Shown here piece by piece: positions 50,219 to 59,093 of a DNA stretch of 64,000 nucleotides. How positions within the stretch are numbered: position 1 is the first letter of the stretch; each line of letters opens with the position of its first letter. The notes under the pieces were generated by a model, which did no database searches, had not been told where the DNA came from, and saw nothing but the letters and a program-made list of their open reading frames with translations. Made by a program: the position numbers and the translations under genes. The stretch is taken from the NCBI GenBank assembly GCA_016713245.1, contig JADJPM010000001.1, positions 1,116,001 to 1,180,000 on the forward strand, given 5' to 3'. The DNA comes from Verrucomicrobiaceae bacterium. GTDB taxonomy: Bacteria; Verrucomicrobiota; Verrucomicrobiia; Verrucomicrobiales; Verrucomicrobiaceae.

Positions 50219-51058
50219 ATGACTGACCACGCCAAAACCAACCACCAACCTGCCTTCTCGCTCCTGCTGGCCCTCCTGTGCCTGCTGGCGGCCACCGTGC
50301 AGGGCCTTGCACAGGCCGGCAGCACCCTGCGTGTGCGACTGGCGGATGGCTTTGATTTCCCTGTAGGCAAGCCGGATGCCGCTGGCTATCACAAAGCCCG
50401 TGGCTACTTCCCCAATGGCCACCTCGGTGAGGATTGGAACGGCAATGGTGGTGGTGATAGCGATCTGGGTGCTCCCATTTACTCATGCGCCCGTGGTGTG
50501 GTGATCTTCTCGGCGAACATCGGTGTGGGTTGGGGGAACTGCATCATCGTCCGCCACGTTTATCGTGAGCTGGATGGGCGCATCGCCATGGTCGATTCGC
50601 TGTATGCTCATCTTCATCAGCGTGTGGCAAAGCTTCACGACCTCGTCGAGAAAGGTCAACTCGTCGGCACCATGGGTGGGAACAACGGCATGTACTTCGT
50701 CCATCTGCACTTCGAGATGCGCAAAGACCTCCGCGTGGGCATGAACCGCTCTCAGTTCCCCCGTGATAACAGCGTTTATTATTCGCCGACGGCCTTCATC
50801 AATGCCCGCCGCAAGCTGGCGGTGGATTCACGCAAGTATGACGTGCCCGTGAACAACTTCGCTGCCTACGGCGGTTCGCTCTCCGATTCCCGCAGTGATG
50901 GCGGTGAGGCCAAGCCGCCCACCGTGCCGAAGATCGAGAACAAACCCGTCGAAGTCCGCAAACCGGAACTCAATCCCGAGGATGACGACTTCTGGTCTCG
51001 CCTGAAGGCAAAAATCCGCGGTGGGCAGGTGACGCCTGGCACGGAAGGCAACCGCTGA
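50219..51058 (+). CDS. Secreted M23-family peptidase
   Basis: 279 residues, signal sequence ALLCLLAATVQGLAQA. The peptidase domain has the zinc site HLGEDWN (His68, Asp72) and the later VHLHFEMR (HxH), as in lysostaphin-type LytM domains that cleave peptidoglycan cross-bridges. The region between has the typical IGVGWGNCIIVRH strand. The C-terminal 60 residues are charged and probably disordered. No activating coiled coil is visible. It is convergent with the next gene (2 bp between the stops). Confidence 0.88.
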   Translation: MTDHAKTNHQPAFSLLLALLCLLAATVQGLAQAGSTLRVRLADGFDFPVGKPDAAGYHKARGYFPNGHLGEDWNGNGGGDSDLGAPIYSCARGVVIFSANIGVGWGNCIIVRHVYRELDGRIAMVDSLYAHLHQRVAKLHDLVEKGQLVGTMGGNNGMYFVHLHFEMRKDLRVGMNRSQFPRDNSVYYSPTAFINARRKLAVDSRKYDVPVNNFAAYGGSLSDSRSDGGEAKPPTVPKIENKPVEVRKPELNPEDDDFWSRLKAKIRGGQVTPGTEGNR

Positions 51059-51060
51059 GT

Positions 51061-51903
51061 TTACTTCAGGCTGCTCAGCCGGACCATTTCCGCTTTGAGC
51101 GTGGATTGCAGATGCAGCAGCACGTCATTGTGCCCTCCGGCCACGGGATGAAAGATGACTTTGCTCGGATGTGCGGCCGCCAGCTCCGCGCTCATTCGAG
51201 TGGGTATGAGATCATCGCCAGTGCCGTGGTAGAGGGTGAAAACGGCATCGGGGTGCTGACAGATCGCGGAGAGCGTTTGGCGATTATCAAAGCGGTGCAG
51301 GTTCAGGTAGCACAGTGGCCAGCCGAGCACCTCGCGGCCCATGTCCGTCATGCTGGTGAAGGGCGAGATGAGGATGCCACGATGGATGCCGAGGTCCTCG
51401 GCGCACATGAGAGCCGCCGCCGCGCCGAGCGAGTGGCCGATGACAAGACTTCGGGAGGTCAAGACTTCACGCGAGGTCTTTAACCGCACCGCGAGCTGCT
51501 CGAGCGCGGCCACGCTGCTCTGGCGGATGGCTTTTGGCGTGGGATTACCCTCGCATTCGCCATAGCCAGGGTAATCAATCATCAGCCAGGCAAAGCGCCC
51601 ATCGGCGATGCCGGCGAGATGCATCCAATCGAGAGCCAGTGAGCCATTCCCAGCAAAGGCGATCCATAGCGGCGCAGTGGCTTCATCACCTCGATACGGC
51701 GGCCGATACCAAGCCGTCTGCATACCCTGCGAGGTTCGGTAGGTGATGCGTTCTCCACGGTTGTTTTCCAAGTGCTCCGTCATGCCGGGCTCATTCGGTC
51801 GCGGGTGGTAGATGAGCGAGGACTGGCAGCTCAGCAGAAAGATGACCGGCGTGAGCATGGCGATGATCGCGAGGCGCAGAAGGCGTTTCAAAAGCAGGTT
51901 CAT
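51061..51903 (-). CDS. Alpha/beta-hydrolase lipoprotein
   Basis: 280 residues. A lipobox (MLTPVIFLLSCQSS) suggests lipidation. Hydrolase features: IAFAGNGSLALDW, WLMIDYPGYGECEGNPTP, nucleophile GHSLGAAAALMC, an acid in YHGTGDDLIP and a His in PVAGGHNDVL. Similar to BAAT- or Abhd-type serine hydrolases such as bem46-like proteins. The start abuts the stop of the gene before it (TGA then ATG), indicating one transcript with upp and the small membrane protein. Confidence 0.85.
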   Translation of the reverse strand: MNLLLKRLLRLAIIAMLTPVIFLLSCQSSLIYHPRPNEPGMTEHLENNRGERITYRTSQGMQTAWYRPPYRGDEATAPLWIAFAGNGSLALDWMHLAGIADGRFAWLMIDYPGYGECEGNPTPKAIRQSSVAALEQLAVRLKTSREVLTSRSLVIGHSLGAAAALMCAEDLGIHRGILISPFTSMTDMGREVLGWPLCYLNLHRFDNRQTLSAICQHPDAVFTLYHGTGDDLIPTRMSAELAAAHPSKVIFHPVAGGHNDVLLHLQSTLKAEMVRLSSLK

Positions 51904-52344
51904 TCAATCCGGTGAGTAAGTTTTGGCGGTCACGAGGTCATTTTCGAGCTTCAAAAGGATGCCTTCGCAATTCGGCTCCGTCCGCCCTGCCTCGGGGTGC
52001 ATGAAAAAGTTCAGGCTGTCTTCGTCTTCGAGGAAGACGATAGGCCGCGAGCGTGTGCCGCCTTCGGGATAGTGCTTCTCCAAAAGCACCTTCACCTCGC
52101 TTCGTGACATGCCCGGCTGGATGGCAGCGAAAAAATCTTTGTACACTCGGAAACGCGGATCGACCCACTCCGGGTAGCTCACGAGCACCACCAGCCCGGC
52201 TGGCATGGCCGAAGCGCAGGCCAGCATCACGAGCAGTACCTTAAACACCCTGCCACGGCATCGAAACGTGCCCACGAGCAGGACTAAGGAGACCACCAGC
52301 CCAAAAAGAGCCAGCCAGTGAATGGGGTGAAGGTGGAAGCTCAT
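51904..52344 (-). CDS. Small membrane protein of unknown function
   Basis: 146 residues from ATG 52344; a GTG at 52371 would overlap the stop of upp as GTGA. Two N-terminal hydrophobic helices (HWLALFGLVVSLVLLVGTF, VFKVLLVMLACASAMPAGLV) are followed by a soluble domain with GMSRSEVKVLLEKHYPEGG, a SmpA-like pattern that occurs in several unrelated small exported proteins. No described function. It sits between upp and the hydrolase gene in what looks like an operon. Confidence 0.72.
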   Translation of the reverse strand: MSFHLHPIHWLALFGLVVSLVLLVGTFRCRGRVFKVLLVMLACASAMPAGLVVLVSYPEWVDPRFRVYKDFFAAIQPGMSRSEVKVLLEKHYPEGGTRSRPIVFLEDEDSLNFFMHPEAGRTEPNCEGILLKLENDLVTAKTYSPD

Positions 52345-52367
52345 GCTAGTGGGGGCTGCTCGCACAC

Positions 52368-52991
52368 TCACACCGTCCCAAAATAGCGATCACCGGCATC
52401 TCCGAGGCCAGGAACGATGTAGCTGCGTTCGTTGAGACCCTCGTCGATCGTCGCAGTGACGATGCGGACATCGGGATGCGCTTTGGAAAGCGCGGCGATA
52501 CCTTCGGGGCAGCTCACGACGCAGAGCATCGTGATGCGGGAGGCCCCAGCGGCCTTCAACTGCCGCACGGCCTCCACGGCACTGCCGCCCGTGGCGAGCA
52601 TGGGGTCGAGCAGAAACACATCCGCCTCGGCGATCACGGGCGGGAGATTCGTGTAGTAAGGCTGTGGCAGGGCCGTCTCCTCGTTCCGCTTGATGCCCAG
52701 ATGCGCCACGGTGGCATCTGGCACGAGCGAGAGGATGCCATCGAGCAAGCCGAGTCCTGCACGCAGGATCGGCACGAAGACCACCGGGCGGGCAAATTTC
52801 ACGCCACTCGTTTCTTGAAGCGGCGTCCGGACGCGGATGGCCTCGACGGGCAGATCACGCGTGGCTTCGAGAAAAAGCATGCGCCCGAGCAGGTTCAGAT
52901 GCCGGCGGAAGCGATGCGGCGGCGTGCTGGCGTCACGCATTTCGGTGAGATGGCATTGGGCGAGCGGATGAGAGACGACGACGGGCTGCAT
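52368..52991 (-). CDS. upp: Uracil phosphoribosyltransferase
   Basis: 207 residues from the ATG at 52991. It converts uracil and PRPP to UMP in pyrimidine salvage. The PRPP site DPMLATGGSAVEAV and the uracil loop GDAGDRYFGT at the C-terminus are intact, with the family stretch FVPILRAGLGLLDGI and YYTNLPP. Upstream is the divergent lipoprotein gene at 53050; downstream genes overlap or abut it. Confidence 0.95.
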   Translation of the reverse strand: MQPVVVSHPLAQCHLTEMRDASTPPHRFRRHLNLLGRMLFLEATRDLPVEAIRVRTPLQETSGVKFARPVVFVPILRAGLGLLDGILSLVPDATVAHLGIKRNEETALPQPYYTNLPPVIAEADVFLLDPMLATGGSAVEAVRQLKAAGASRITMLCVVSCPEGIAALSKAHPDVRIVTATIDEGLNERSYIVPGLGDAGDRYFGTV

Positions 52992-53049
52992 GCGCACATC
53001 GTGACAAAGAATTCTCAACGCGACAAGGCCTCCATGTTACTATCGCGGC

Positions 53050-53454
53050 ATGAAAACACTGAAAATCGTGCTTCTGCTCGCCACGGTGGCCATCCTTTCC
53101 TCCTGTGAAACCGCCAACCCAGAGGGGGGCGCTGGCAGTTTTCAGCTCTCCGAGGCGGATCGTGCGCGCCACGCCGAGCGTGAGGCACGCCGGGCCGAAG
53201 AAAATGCCGCGGCGATGGGGCAGCCCGGCGGCACGGTGATGTATCAGCAGAACGAATCCGGCCCCTTCGGCAACCGCAGCTCCAGTGGAGTCATTCGCTC
53301 CACCGGCGGCGTGCAGAGCTATCAAAGCATCGGCGGCCAACCCGTGCATCCTGGCATGATCGTTCCTGGTTACAACTACCCCGCGCCTTCCGTCAATGGT
53401 GGCCCCGGCACTTACATCGATGCGAGGACGGGGCAGATGATGTACCGGAGGTGA
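53050..53454 (+). CDS. Small lipoprotein, hypothetical
   Basis: 134 residues. Clear lipoprotein signal MKTLKIVLLLATVAILSSCET (Cys19). A short charged helical segment (EADRARHAEREARRAEENAA) is followed by a Gly/Ser/Tyr-rich low-complexity tail (PGMIVPGYNYPAPSVNGG). No family is recognised. Similar small outer-membrane lipoproteins are frequent in Verrucomicrobia. The gene is alone, with upp divergent. Confidence 0.78.
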   Translation: MKTLKIVLLLATVAILSSCETANPEGGAGSFQLSEADRARHAEREARRAEENAAAMGQPGGTVMYQQNESGPFGNRSSSGVIRSTGGVQSYQSIGGQPVHPGMIVPGYNYPAPSVNGGPGTYIDARTGQMMYRR

Positions 53455-53559
53455 GAGGTAAAGGTGCCTCTGTGTGAAGAATGATGCGCAGAGTGTCCTT
53501 TGCGTTGGCAGTTTCCTCCTCCGCGCCTAGTCTTCCCGCCCTTCACTCACCGCCCGCGC

Positions 53560-54534
53560 ATGGTTCGGCTCATCACGCAACAAGGACAGCTCATCGACTG
53601 GAACGACGAAAAAATTCGTCCGTTTCCGGACAACCTTGTCTTCCTCGATCTGATGAACCCGGCGCGTGCGGAGGAATTGGAGGCGGAAAAGTGGCTCGAA
53701 TATCAGCTCCCCACGCGGGAAGAAATGCAGGAGATCGAAGAATCCAGCCGACTCTACGCGGAGAAGGGTGCCCTCTACATGACGGCGTGGATTCCCGTGG
53801 GTCTCGATACCACCGAGCCGGAGAGCACGTCCATTTCCTTCGTTATTGCGCCGGATTGCCTCACCACCGTGCGCTATGCCGATCCGCTGGCCTTCCGTGT
53901 GCTGCTCGATCAGGTGCGGCGGCAGTGTACGATGCCTGTTTCCAGTGATGCAGTGTTTCTTTTGCTCATGGAGCTCTTCGTGGCCCGCATCGCGGATGCC
54001 TTGCAGATCGTCGAAGGTGATTTGAAGAAAATCTGCCATGAAATTTTCTCTCGCAGCACGCAGAAGACGGATGCGGGTGTGGAAAAAGACCTCGCCGAGG
54101 TGGTGAAGCTGCTCGGCCGCCGCAGCGCCCTCGTGGCGAATCTGCGGGAGAGCCTGCTCAGCCTCAGCCGCATGCTTCAGTTCTTTCTCAACAACGCCGC
54201 CACCTGGATGCGGGGTGATCTGGCGGCGCAGTTCCGCAGCGTGATGCGAGACATCAAGAGCCTCGATGAATACACCAATCAGCAGACTCAGGAGATGACC
54301 TTCCTGCTGGAGTCCACGCTGGGCCTCATCAACATCCAGCAGAACCAGATCATCAAGATTTTCACCGTGGCCAGCGTGCTCTTCATGCCGCCCACGCTCA
54401 TCGCCAGCATCTACGGCATGAATGTGAAGCTCCCCGCTCAGGAGAACCCTTTCGCCTTCCTCCTCGTGATGGTCACCATCATCCTCTCCGCCATTGTACC
54501 CATTGTGTACTTCAAGCGGAAGAAGCTGCTCTGA
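53560..54534 (+). CDS. corA: CorA-family magnesium/cobalt transporter
   Basis: 324 residues from ATG 53560. A long cytoplasmic alpha/beta domain with an extended helix (LLESTLGLINIQQNQIIKIF) leads to two C-terminal transmembrane segments. The pore signature YGMN follows the first (SIYGMNVKLP), and the basic tail YFKRKKLL is as in CorA. It forms a pentameric Mg2+ channel. The GMN motif is intact, so it is likely functional. No operon partner; the upstream lipoprotein gene ends about 100 bp before. Confidence 0.93.
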   Translation: MVRLITQQGQLIDWNDEKIRPFPDNLVFLDLMNPARAEELEAEKWLEYQLPTREEMQEIEESSRLYAEKGALYMTAWIPVGLDTTEPESTSISFVIAPDCLTTVRYADPLAFRVLLDQVRRQCTMPVSSDAVFLLLMELFVARIADALQIVEGDLKKICHEIFSRSTQKTDAGVEKDLAEVVKLLGRRSALVANLRESLLSLSRMLQFFLNNAATWMRGDLAAQFRSVMRDIKSLDEYTNQQTQEMTFLLESTLGLINIQQNQIIKIFTVASVLFMPPTLIASIYGMNVKLPAQENPFAFLLVMVTIILSAIVPIVYFKRKKLL

Positions 54535-54629
54535 GGACTAGGTTTTCATTCTCTGCTTGCTACGGCTGGGAGCCGAATCACTCATAGCCACAGGCCGAGT
54601 TGAAAAACTCCAAAGCCAAAAAAGAAGCC

Positions 54630-55592
54630 ATGAAATCCCTTCTATTTATTCTCCTCGCCGTTGTCGGAGCTCTGACCGAGGCGGAAAAAAAGCACCTGAC
54701 CGAGGTCGAATTGGCGGCGAAGCGCACGCCGGTGATGCGGGAGGCGGCGAAGATCTACAGTGAGGCTCGGGCGACTTACTCGGAGGACCGGAAGAAGTTC
54801 GCAGCAGATCGTGACAAGAATGCAGGGAAGGCTTTTCGCGAGGCGACGGCGGTTTATGAGGCGGCGCTGAACAAGGCCATACTGGGCATTAATCCGGCCT
54901 TGGAGCCGCTCTTGGCGAAGAAAGCCGAATTGAAGAAGCTGGGGCTCGATCAAGCCAACGAAGGCGAGAGCGTGGCGGACTCCGATTCGAAGAAAAACGA
55001 CGCGATGAAGCCCATGAAGGATGATCCGAAGCTGCCGCGTGTGCTTTTGATCGGCGATTCGATCTCCATCGGCTACACGCTGGCGGTGCGCGAGAAGCTG
55101 AATGGCAAGGCGAACGTGCATCGCATCCCGCAGAACGGCGGTGCGACGGAAGTGGGTCTCGATAAAATGAAATCGTGGCTCGGCGACGGGAAGTGGGACG
55201 TGATTCACTTCAACTTCGGTCTCCATGATGCAAAGTACAACTCCGAGACGACACAGCGTGCCTCTCGCGAGCAATACATCGAGAACCTGAAGAACCTCAT
55301 CACGCAGATGAAGGCCACGGGTGCGAAGCTGGTCTTTGCCACCACCACGCCGGTGCCGATGGGCGGCGTGCTCTCGCCGACGCGGAAGTTCGACAGTGTG
55401 GAGGAGCGCAACAAGCTCGCCGTGGAGCTTATGCTGTCGAGTGATGTGGCCATCGATGACCTTTACAGCACGGCGAAGCCGATCATGGAGAAACATGGCC
55501 GCCCGAATGACGTTCACTTCGCCCCCGAAGGCTACCAAGTGCTCGCCGCGGCCGTCGCTGCGAGCATTGAGTCCGCTTTGAAGAACAAATGA
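54630..55592 (+). CDS. Secreted SGNH/GDSL-like hydrolase
   Basis: 320 residues from ATG 54630 with signal MKSLLFILLAVVGALTEA. A helical N-terminal region (about 20-115, EARATYSEDRKKFAADRD) precedes the SGNH domain: VLLIGDSISIGYTL (Ser nucleophile in GDS), a Gly in QNGGATEV, an Asn in FNFGLHD and Asp/His in GRPNDVHFAPEGY. These enzymes remove acyl groups from sugars. The stop overlaps the start of the sulfatase gene by 4 bases (ATGA), so the two are translationally coupled and likely act on the same sulfated, acylated glycan. Confidence 0.87.
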   Translation: MKSLLFILLAVVGALTEAEKKHLTEVELAAKRTPVMREAAKIYSEARATYSEDRKKFAADRDKNAGKAFREATAVYEAALNKAILGINPALEPLLAKKAELKKLGLDQANEGESVADSDSKKNDAMKPMKDDPKLPRVLLIGDSISIGYTLAVREKLNGKANVHRIPQNGGATEVGLDKMKSWLGDGKWDVIHFNFGLHDAKYNSETTQRASREQYIENLKNLITQMKATGAKLVFATTTPVPMGGVLSPTRKFDSVEERNKLAVELMLSSDVAIDDLYSTAKPIMEKHGRPNDVHFAPEGYQVLAAAVAASIESALKNK

Positions 55593-57121
55593 AGCTCATG
55601 AAACACCTGATCGCCCTGCTCTCCCTCTGCTCGTCGCTTCACGCCGCGACTCCGAATATTCTTTTCGCCATCGCGGATGATTGGGGTCCTCACGCGAGCG
55701 CCTACGGCACCCCCTGGGTGAAGACGCCGAGCTTTGATCGCGTGGCGAAAGAGGGCCTGCTCTTTCGTCATGCCTACACGCCGAATGCGAAGTGCGCTCC
55801 ATCGCGTGCCTGCATCCTCACGGGGCGGAATTCCTGGCAGCTCAAGGAGGCGGCGAACCACATCTGCTACTTCCCGCCGGAATTCAAAGGCTGGGGCGAG
55901 GCCCTGGCGGAGAAGGGATGGAATGTCGGCCATACCACGAAAGGCTGGGGGCCGGGCTCGGCGAAGGATGCGAACGGCAAGCCGCGTGAGATGACGGGCA
56001 AGGCCTGGAACAAGCGCAAGACCAAGCCTGCCACCGAGGAGATCAGCAACTGCGACTACGCGGCGAACTTCACCGATTTCCTCGATGCCGCGCCGGCGGA
56101 AAAGCCCTGGTGTTTCTGGTATGGGGCCATCGAGCCGCATCGCGGTTATGAATTCGGCAGCGGGGTGAAAAAGGGCGGCAAGAAGCTCAGTGATGTGGAT
56201 CATGTGCCTGCCTATTGGCCGGACAACGAGGTGGTCCGAAATGACATCCTCGACTACGCCTTTGAGGTCGAGCATTTCGACACGCACCTCGGTCGCATGC
56301 TGGCGGAGCTGGAGAAACGCGGTCTGCTTGAGAACACGCTCGTCGTTGTGACCGCCGATCACGGCATGCCGTTCCCACGCAGCAAGGGGAACTCCAATGT
56401 GCAGGCCAATCATGTGCCGCTGGCCGTGATGTGGAAGAAGGGCATCGCCGCGCCGGGTCGTGTGATGGAGGATTTTGTGAGCTTCATCGATCTGGCGCCG
56501 ACCTTTGTCGAATTGGCTGGAATCAAATGGAGCGACACCGGCATGGCGGAAAGTCCAGGACGCAGCCTGATGGATCTGTTTGCCAACGCATCGAAGCACA
56601 CACGGGATCATGTGCTGCTGGGAAGGGAACGCACGGATGTGGGCCGTCCGAATGACTGGGGCTATCCGATCCGGGCGCTGGTGACGAAAGACAGCGTGCT
56701 CATCGAGAACTTCGAGCCGTCTCGCTGGCCCGGTGGCAATCCTGAAACCGGCTACATGGACTGCGATGCTGGTGCGACGAAGAGTTTTATCCTCGACGCT
56801 CATCGGAAGAACCCGAACGATCCCTTCTGGCAGCTTTGTTTCGGCCTGCGTCCAGGTCTTGAGTTCTATGATCTGAAGAGCGATCCCGACTTCGTGAAGA
56901 ATCGTCCTGCTGATCCACGCGTGGCCGCCATGAAGGAACAACTCCACGCCGAACTCAAAGCCCAGGGCGACCCGCGCATGGAGGGCAAGGGCGATATCTT
57001 CGACAAGTATGAGCACGCCTCGAAAGGCAACGTGGGCTTCTACGAGAAATTCATGCGCGGCGAGCCGCTGAAAGCCGGCTGGATCAACCCTACGGACATC
57101 GAGCCGAAGCCGATGCCGTGA
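55589..57121 (+). CDS. Secreted sulfatase, heparan N-sulfatase-like
   Basis: 510 residues with signal peptide MKLMKHLIALLSLCSSLHA. The metal-binding pair is Asp30-Asp31 (AIADDWGPH) and the modified Cys is about residue 69 in CAPSRACILTG. Later metal/substrate residues are in VTADHGMPFPRSKG. The overall pattern matches family S1 sulfatases of the N-sulfoglucosamine sulfohydrolase type. Translationally coupled to the SGNH hydrolase. Conversion of Cys to formylglycine requires an enzyme not seen in this window. Confidence 0.93.
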   Translation: MKLMKHLIALLSLCSSLHAATPNILFAIADDWGPHASAYGTPWVKTPSFDRVAKEGLLFRHAYTPNAKCAPSRACILTGRNSWQLKEAANHICYFPPEFKGWGEALAEKGWNVGHTTKGWGPGSAKDANGKPREMTGKAWNKRKTKPATEEISNCDYAANFTDFLDAAPAEKPWCFWYGAIEPHRGYEFGSGVKKGGKKLSDVDHVPAYWPDNEVVRNDILDYAFEVEHFDTHLGRMLAELEKRGLLENTLVVVTADHGMPFPRSKGNSNVQANHVPLAVMWKKGIAAPGRVMEDFVSFIDLAPTFVELAGIKWSDTGMAESPGRSLMDLFANASKHTRDHVLLGRERTDVGRPNDWGYPIRALVTKDSVLIENFEPSRWPGGNPETGYMDCDAGATKSFILDAHRKNPNDPFWQLCFGLRPGLEFYDLKSDPDFVKNRPADPRVAAMKEQLHAELKAQGDPRMEGKGDIFDKYEHASKGNVGFYEKFMRGEPLKAGWINPTDIEPKPMP

Positions 57122-57236
57122 GAATTGGAGCGAAGCGTTCTGGACTGCGCCGGGCCTCCGGCGCTTTCGTTGGGCCACACGACGTTCGAAAAGCTCCAGA
57201 GGGCTGGAGCAGTCCAAAACGCGATCACGCCGATTC
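57122..57236. repeat. Dispersed repeat (copy 2)
   Basis: The segment 57141-57213 (tggactgcgccgggcctccg, then gcgctttcg ... cgttcgaaaagctccagagg, then gctgg) is the reverse complement of the inner part of the element at 32641-32835. It lies between the convergent sulfatase and serpin genes. Confidence 0.65.
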
Positions 57237-58493
57237 TCACCTCGGATCACTCACGCGGCCAAGAAACAAGCACGCGCCGCTCGCCGCATGCTGGATAGCG
57301 AAAAGGAACGGCCGGTCGGCTTTGAGTTCGATGGGCTTTGGCTTCTCCGCAAAAGCGACGGCAGCTTTTCCCATCACCACCGCCGTAGCTGCGGCGGCTT
57401 CGGTGCCCTTTTCATCGAGTTCGATGAAGGTCTTGTGGAAGACCTCGGAGATGCACAGGTAGTCGTCTGGCTTCTTCGGAGCCATGGCGTCGAAATCCGC
57501 GCTTCCTCGCGGTTTGTCGAAGGCGGTTGTCATGCCCATCTGTTGCAGCAACTCGCTGAGGGGCACCGTCGGTGGGGTGATCTTGAATTTCGGCAGATGC
57601 AGAATCACCTCGCGGTATTCCGCTTTGGCGCAGGCCAGCAGCGTTTCCAGCGTCAGCTTCTTCTCCACGGCCGACACACCGTTAATGTCATCCGGCACAA
57701 TGAGCAGGAAATGCAGGTCATTGCCCGCATACGGCAGCGCTACTACCTGAAACCCTCGACCATTCACATACTTCATCTGCATCTTTTGGCTCATGGTGGG
57801 CACTTCGACCGTGGCTTTGACTCCGTTCGCATGAAAAGCCATCGGAGCGGTCGCGTGGGCTGAAAATTCGCTTTGCCATGCCGCTTTGAAATAAAGCGCA
57901 TTCACCAAAACGAGCCGCGTGTCCGCGCTGAGACCGCCTTCGGGGATCAAATCGTGAATCCGCTTCTGTGTCTGCTTTTCCACCCAGTGATTGATCTCTT
58001 GCCGCTCGCCGTCGTGGTCTTTGATGAAGTTCATGAGCTCCATCGGCGCACCAAAGTGGCTCTTCACGCCGGAGAGGAAGGTCTCGCGGAACTCATAGCC
58101 CTTCTGACCGAAAAGCCGGTTCGCCACATGCAGCTTCAGCGCTTCGGAAGGGCCGCCATACTTCTTCGACTGCGCCACCTGCTTCGCCGAGTTCTCCTGT
58201 GCCTCCATCAGCGTGGCACTCAGCGCTGCAAAAGACTCTGCGAGCGCTTCTTTGTCCTTTGGCAGATGCAGCACTCGTGCCATCTCCTCCTGCGTCACGC
58301 CGCTGGCACCGAGATACGTCATTCCAAGCGCCGACTGGATTGAGTAGGGCGAAAGGCACACATTTCCCTCTTTGGGCATCTGCCGATGAAGATCGAGTCC
58401 GAAGGCGTTCACCGCCTGCGCAGCCGTTTCCGGCGTGGCGGCAGTTGCGGAGACGGCGAGTGACAACAGCGTAACGAGAAAGAGGCGCTTCAT
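57237..58493 (-). CDS. Secreted serpin (serine protease inhibitor family)
   Basis: 418 residues, signal peptide MKRLFLVTLLSLAVSATA. The whole serpin fold is present: VCLSPYSIQSALGMTYLGAS, LVLVNALYFKAAWQSEF, TFIELDEKGTEAAAATAVVM and the closing DRPFLFAIQHAASGACLFLGRV. The hinge GTEAAAATA is of the inhibitory type (small residues P15 to P9), so it should act by loop insertion; the P1 residue lies near MGKAAV but cannot be fixed without alignment. Bacterial serpins protect against exogenous or own proteases. No partner protease is adjacent. Confidence 0.93.
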   Translation of the reverse strand: MKRLFLVTLLSLAVSATAATPETAAQAVNAFGLDLHRQMPKEGNVCLSPYSIQSALGMTYLGASGVTQEEMARVLHLPKDKEALAESFAALSATLMEAQENSAKQVAQSKKYGGPSEALKLHVANRLFGQKGYEFRETFLSGVKSHFGAPMELMNFIKDHDGERQEINHWVEKQTQKRIHDLIPEGGLSADTRLVLVNALYFKAAWQSEFSAHATAPMAFHANGVKATVEVPTMSQKMQMKYVNGRGFQVVALPYAGNDLHFLLIVPDDINGVSAVEKKLTLETLLACAKAEYREVILHLPKFKITPPTVPLSELLQQMGMTTAFDKPRGSADFDAMAPKKPDDYLCISEVFHKTFIELDEKGTEAAAATAVVMGKAAVAFAEKPKPIELKADRPFLFAIQHAASGACLFLGRVSDPR

Positions 58494-58530
58494 CCCGCCA
58501 CTTTGAATCTGCGACGACGAAACGGCCAGA

Positions 58531-59073
58531 TCAATCTTCGATCATCCGCGGCATCTTCGGGCAGATCACCGAAGCGGAAGCAGCAGTTTCAGGCGCTTGC
58601 TTGAGGAAGAAGGTCATCCGTCCCTGCTTGTCACAGACCCAGACTTCCTTGGCACCGGCCTCAAAGTAGAGACGACGCTTCTCCTCGATCTCACCGCGTT
58701 TATTCGACGGTGAAATGACCTCCACGCATATCTCCGGTGCTGCCTTCAGCGCCGTGCGCCCACCGATCTGAAGAAGGCGCTTCTTCGACACCCAGGCCAC
58801 ATCGGCCACTTTAACGCCATCACTGGTTGAGATAGGGCACTCGACCGTCACACGGCCTGAGGGGCCATGTTTCTCAATGAGTTTACCAATGTCGTATTGT
58901 TTGCCTCCATGAGAGAATTCAGCGTAGCACATCATAATCGCGTTTCCGTAGCGGTCGGTTTCCACTTTGCCATGCCAGCGGCGGATCTCGGGATCACGCC
59001 CGATCTCCTCCCAGCGGTCCAGATTAAAGGCCGTCTGGTTTTTGATTTTTGGCAGTGAAAGCAGGGCATTCAT
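58531..59073 (-). CDS. Uma2-family (DUF820) restriction-endonuclease-like protein
   Basis: 180 residues. The PD-(D/E)xK-like core of the Uma2/DUF820 family is present: VADVAWVSKKR, APEICVEVISPSNKRGEIEE (E-x-V-x-S-P core), KRRLYFEAGAKEVWVCD. These proteins are often found in large numbers in filamentous or complex-lifestyle bacteria; their biological role is not established. No methylase, toxin or antitoxin gene is adjacent. The gene is 20 bp from lysS on the same strand. Confidence 0.88.
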   Translation of the reverse strand: MNALLSLPKIKNQTAFNLDRWEEIGRDPEIRRWHGKVETDRYGNAIMMCYAEFSHGGKQYDIGKLIEKHGPSGRVTVECPISTSDGVKVADVAWVSKKRLLQIGGRTALKAAPEICVEVISPSNKRGEIEEKRRLYFEAGAKEVWVCDKQGRMTFFLKQAPETAASASVICPKMPRMIED

Positions 59074-59093
59074 GATGCGCGGATGGTGTCACA

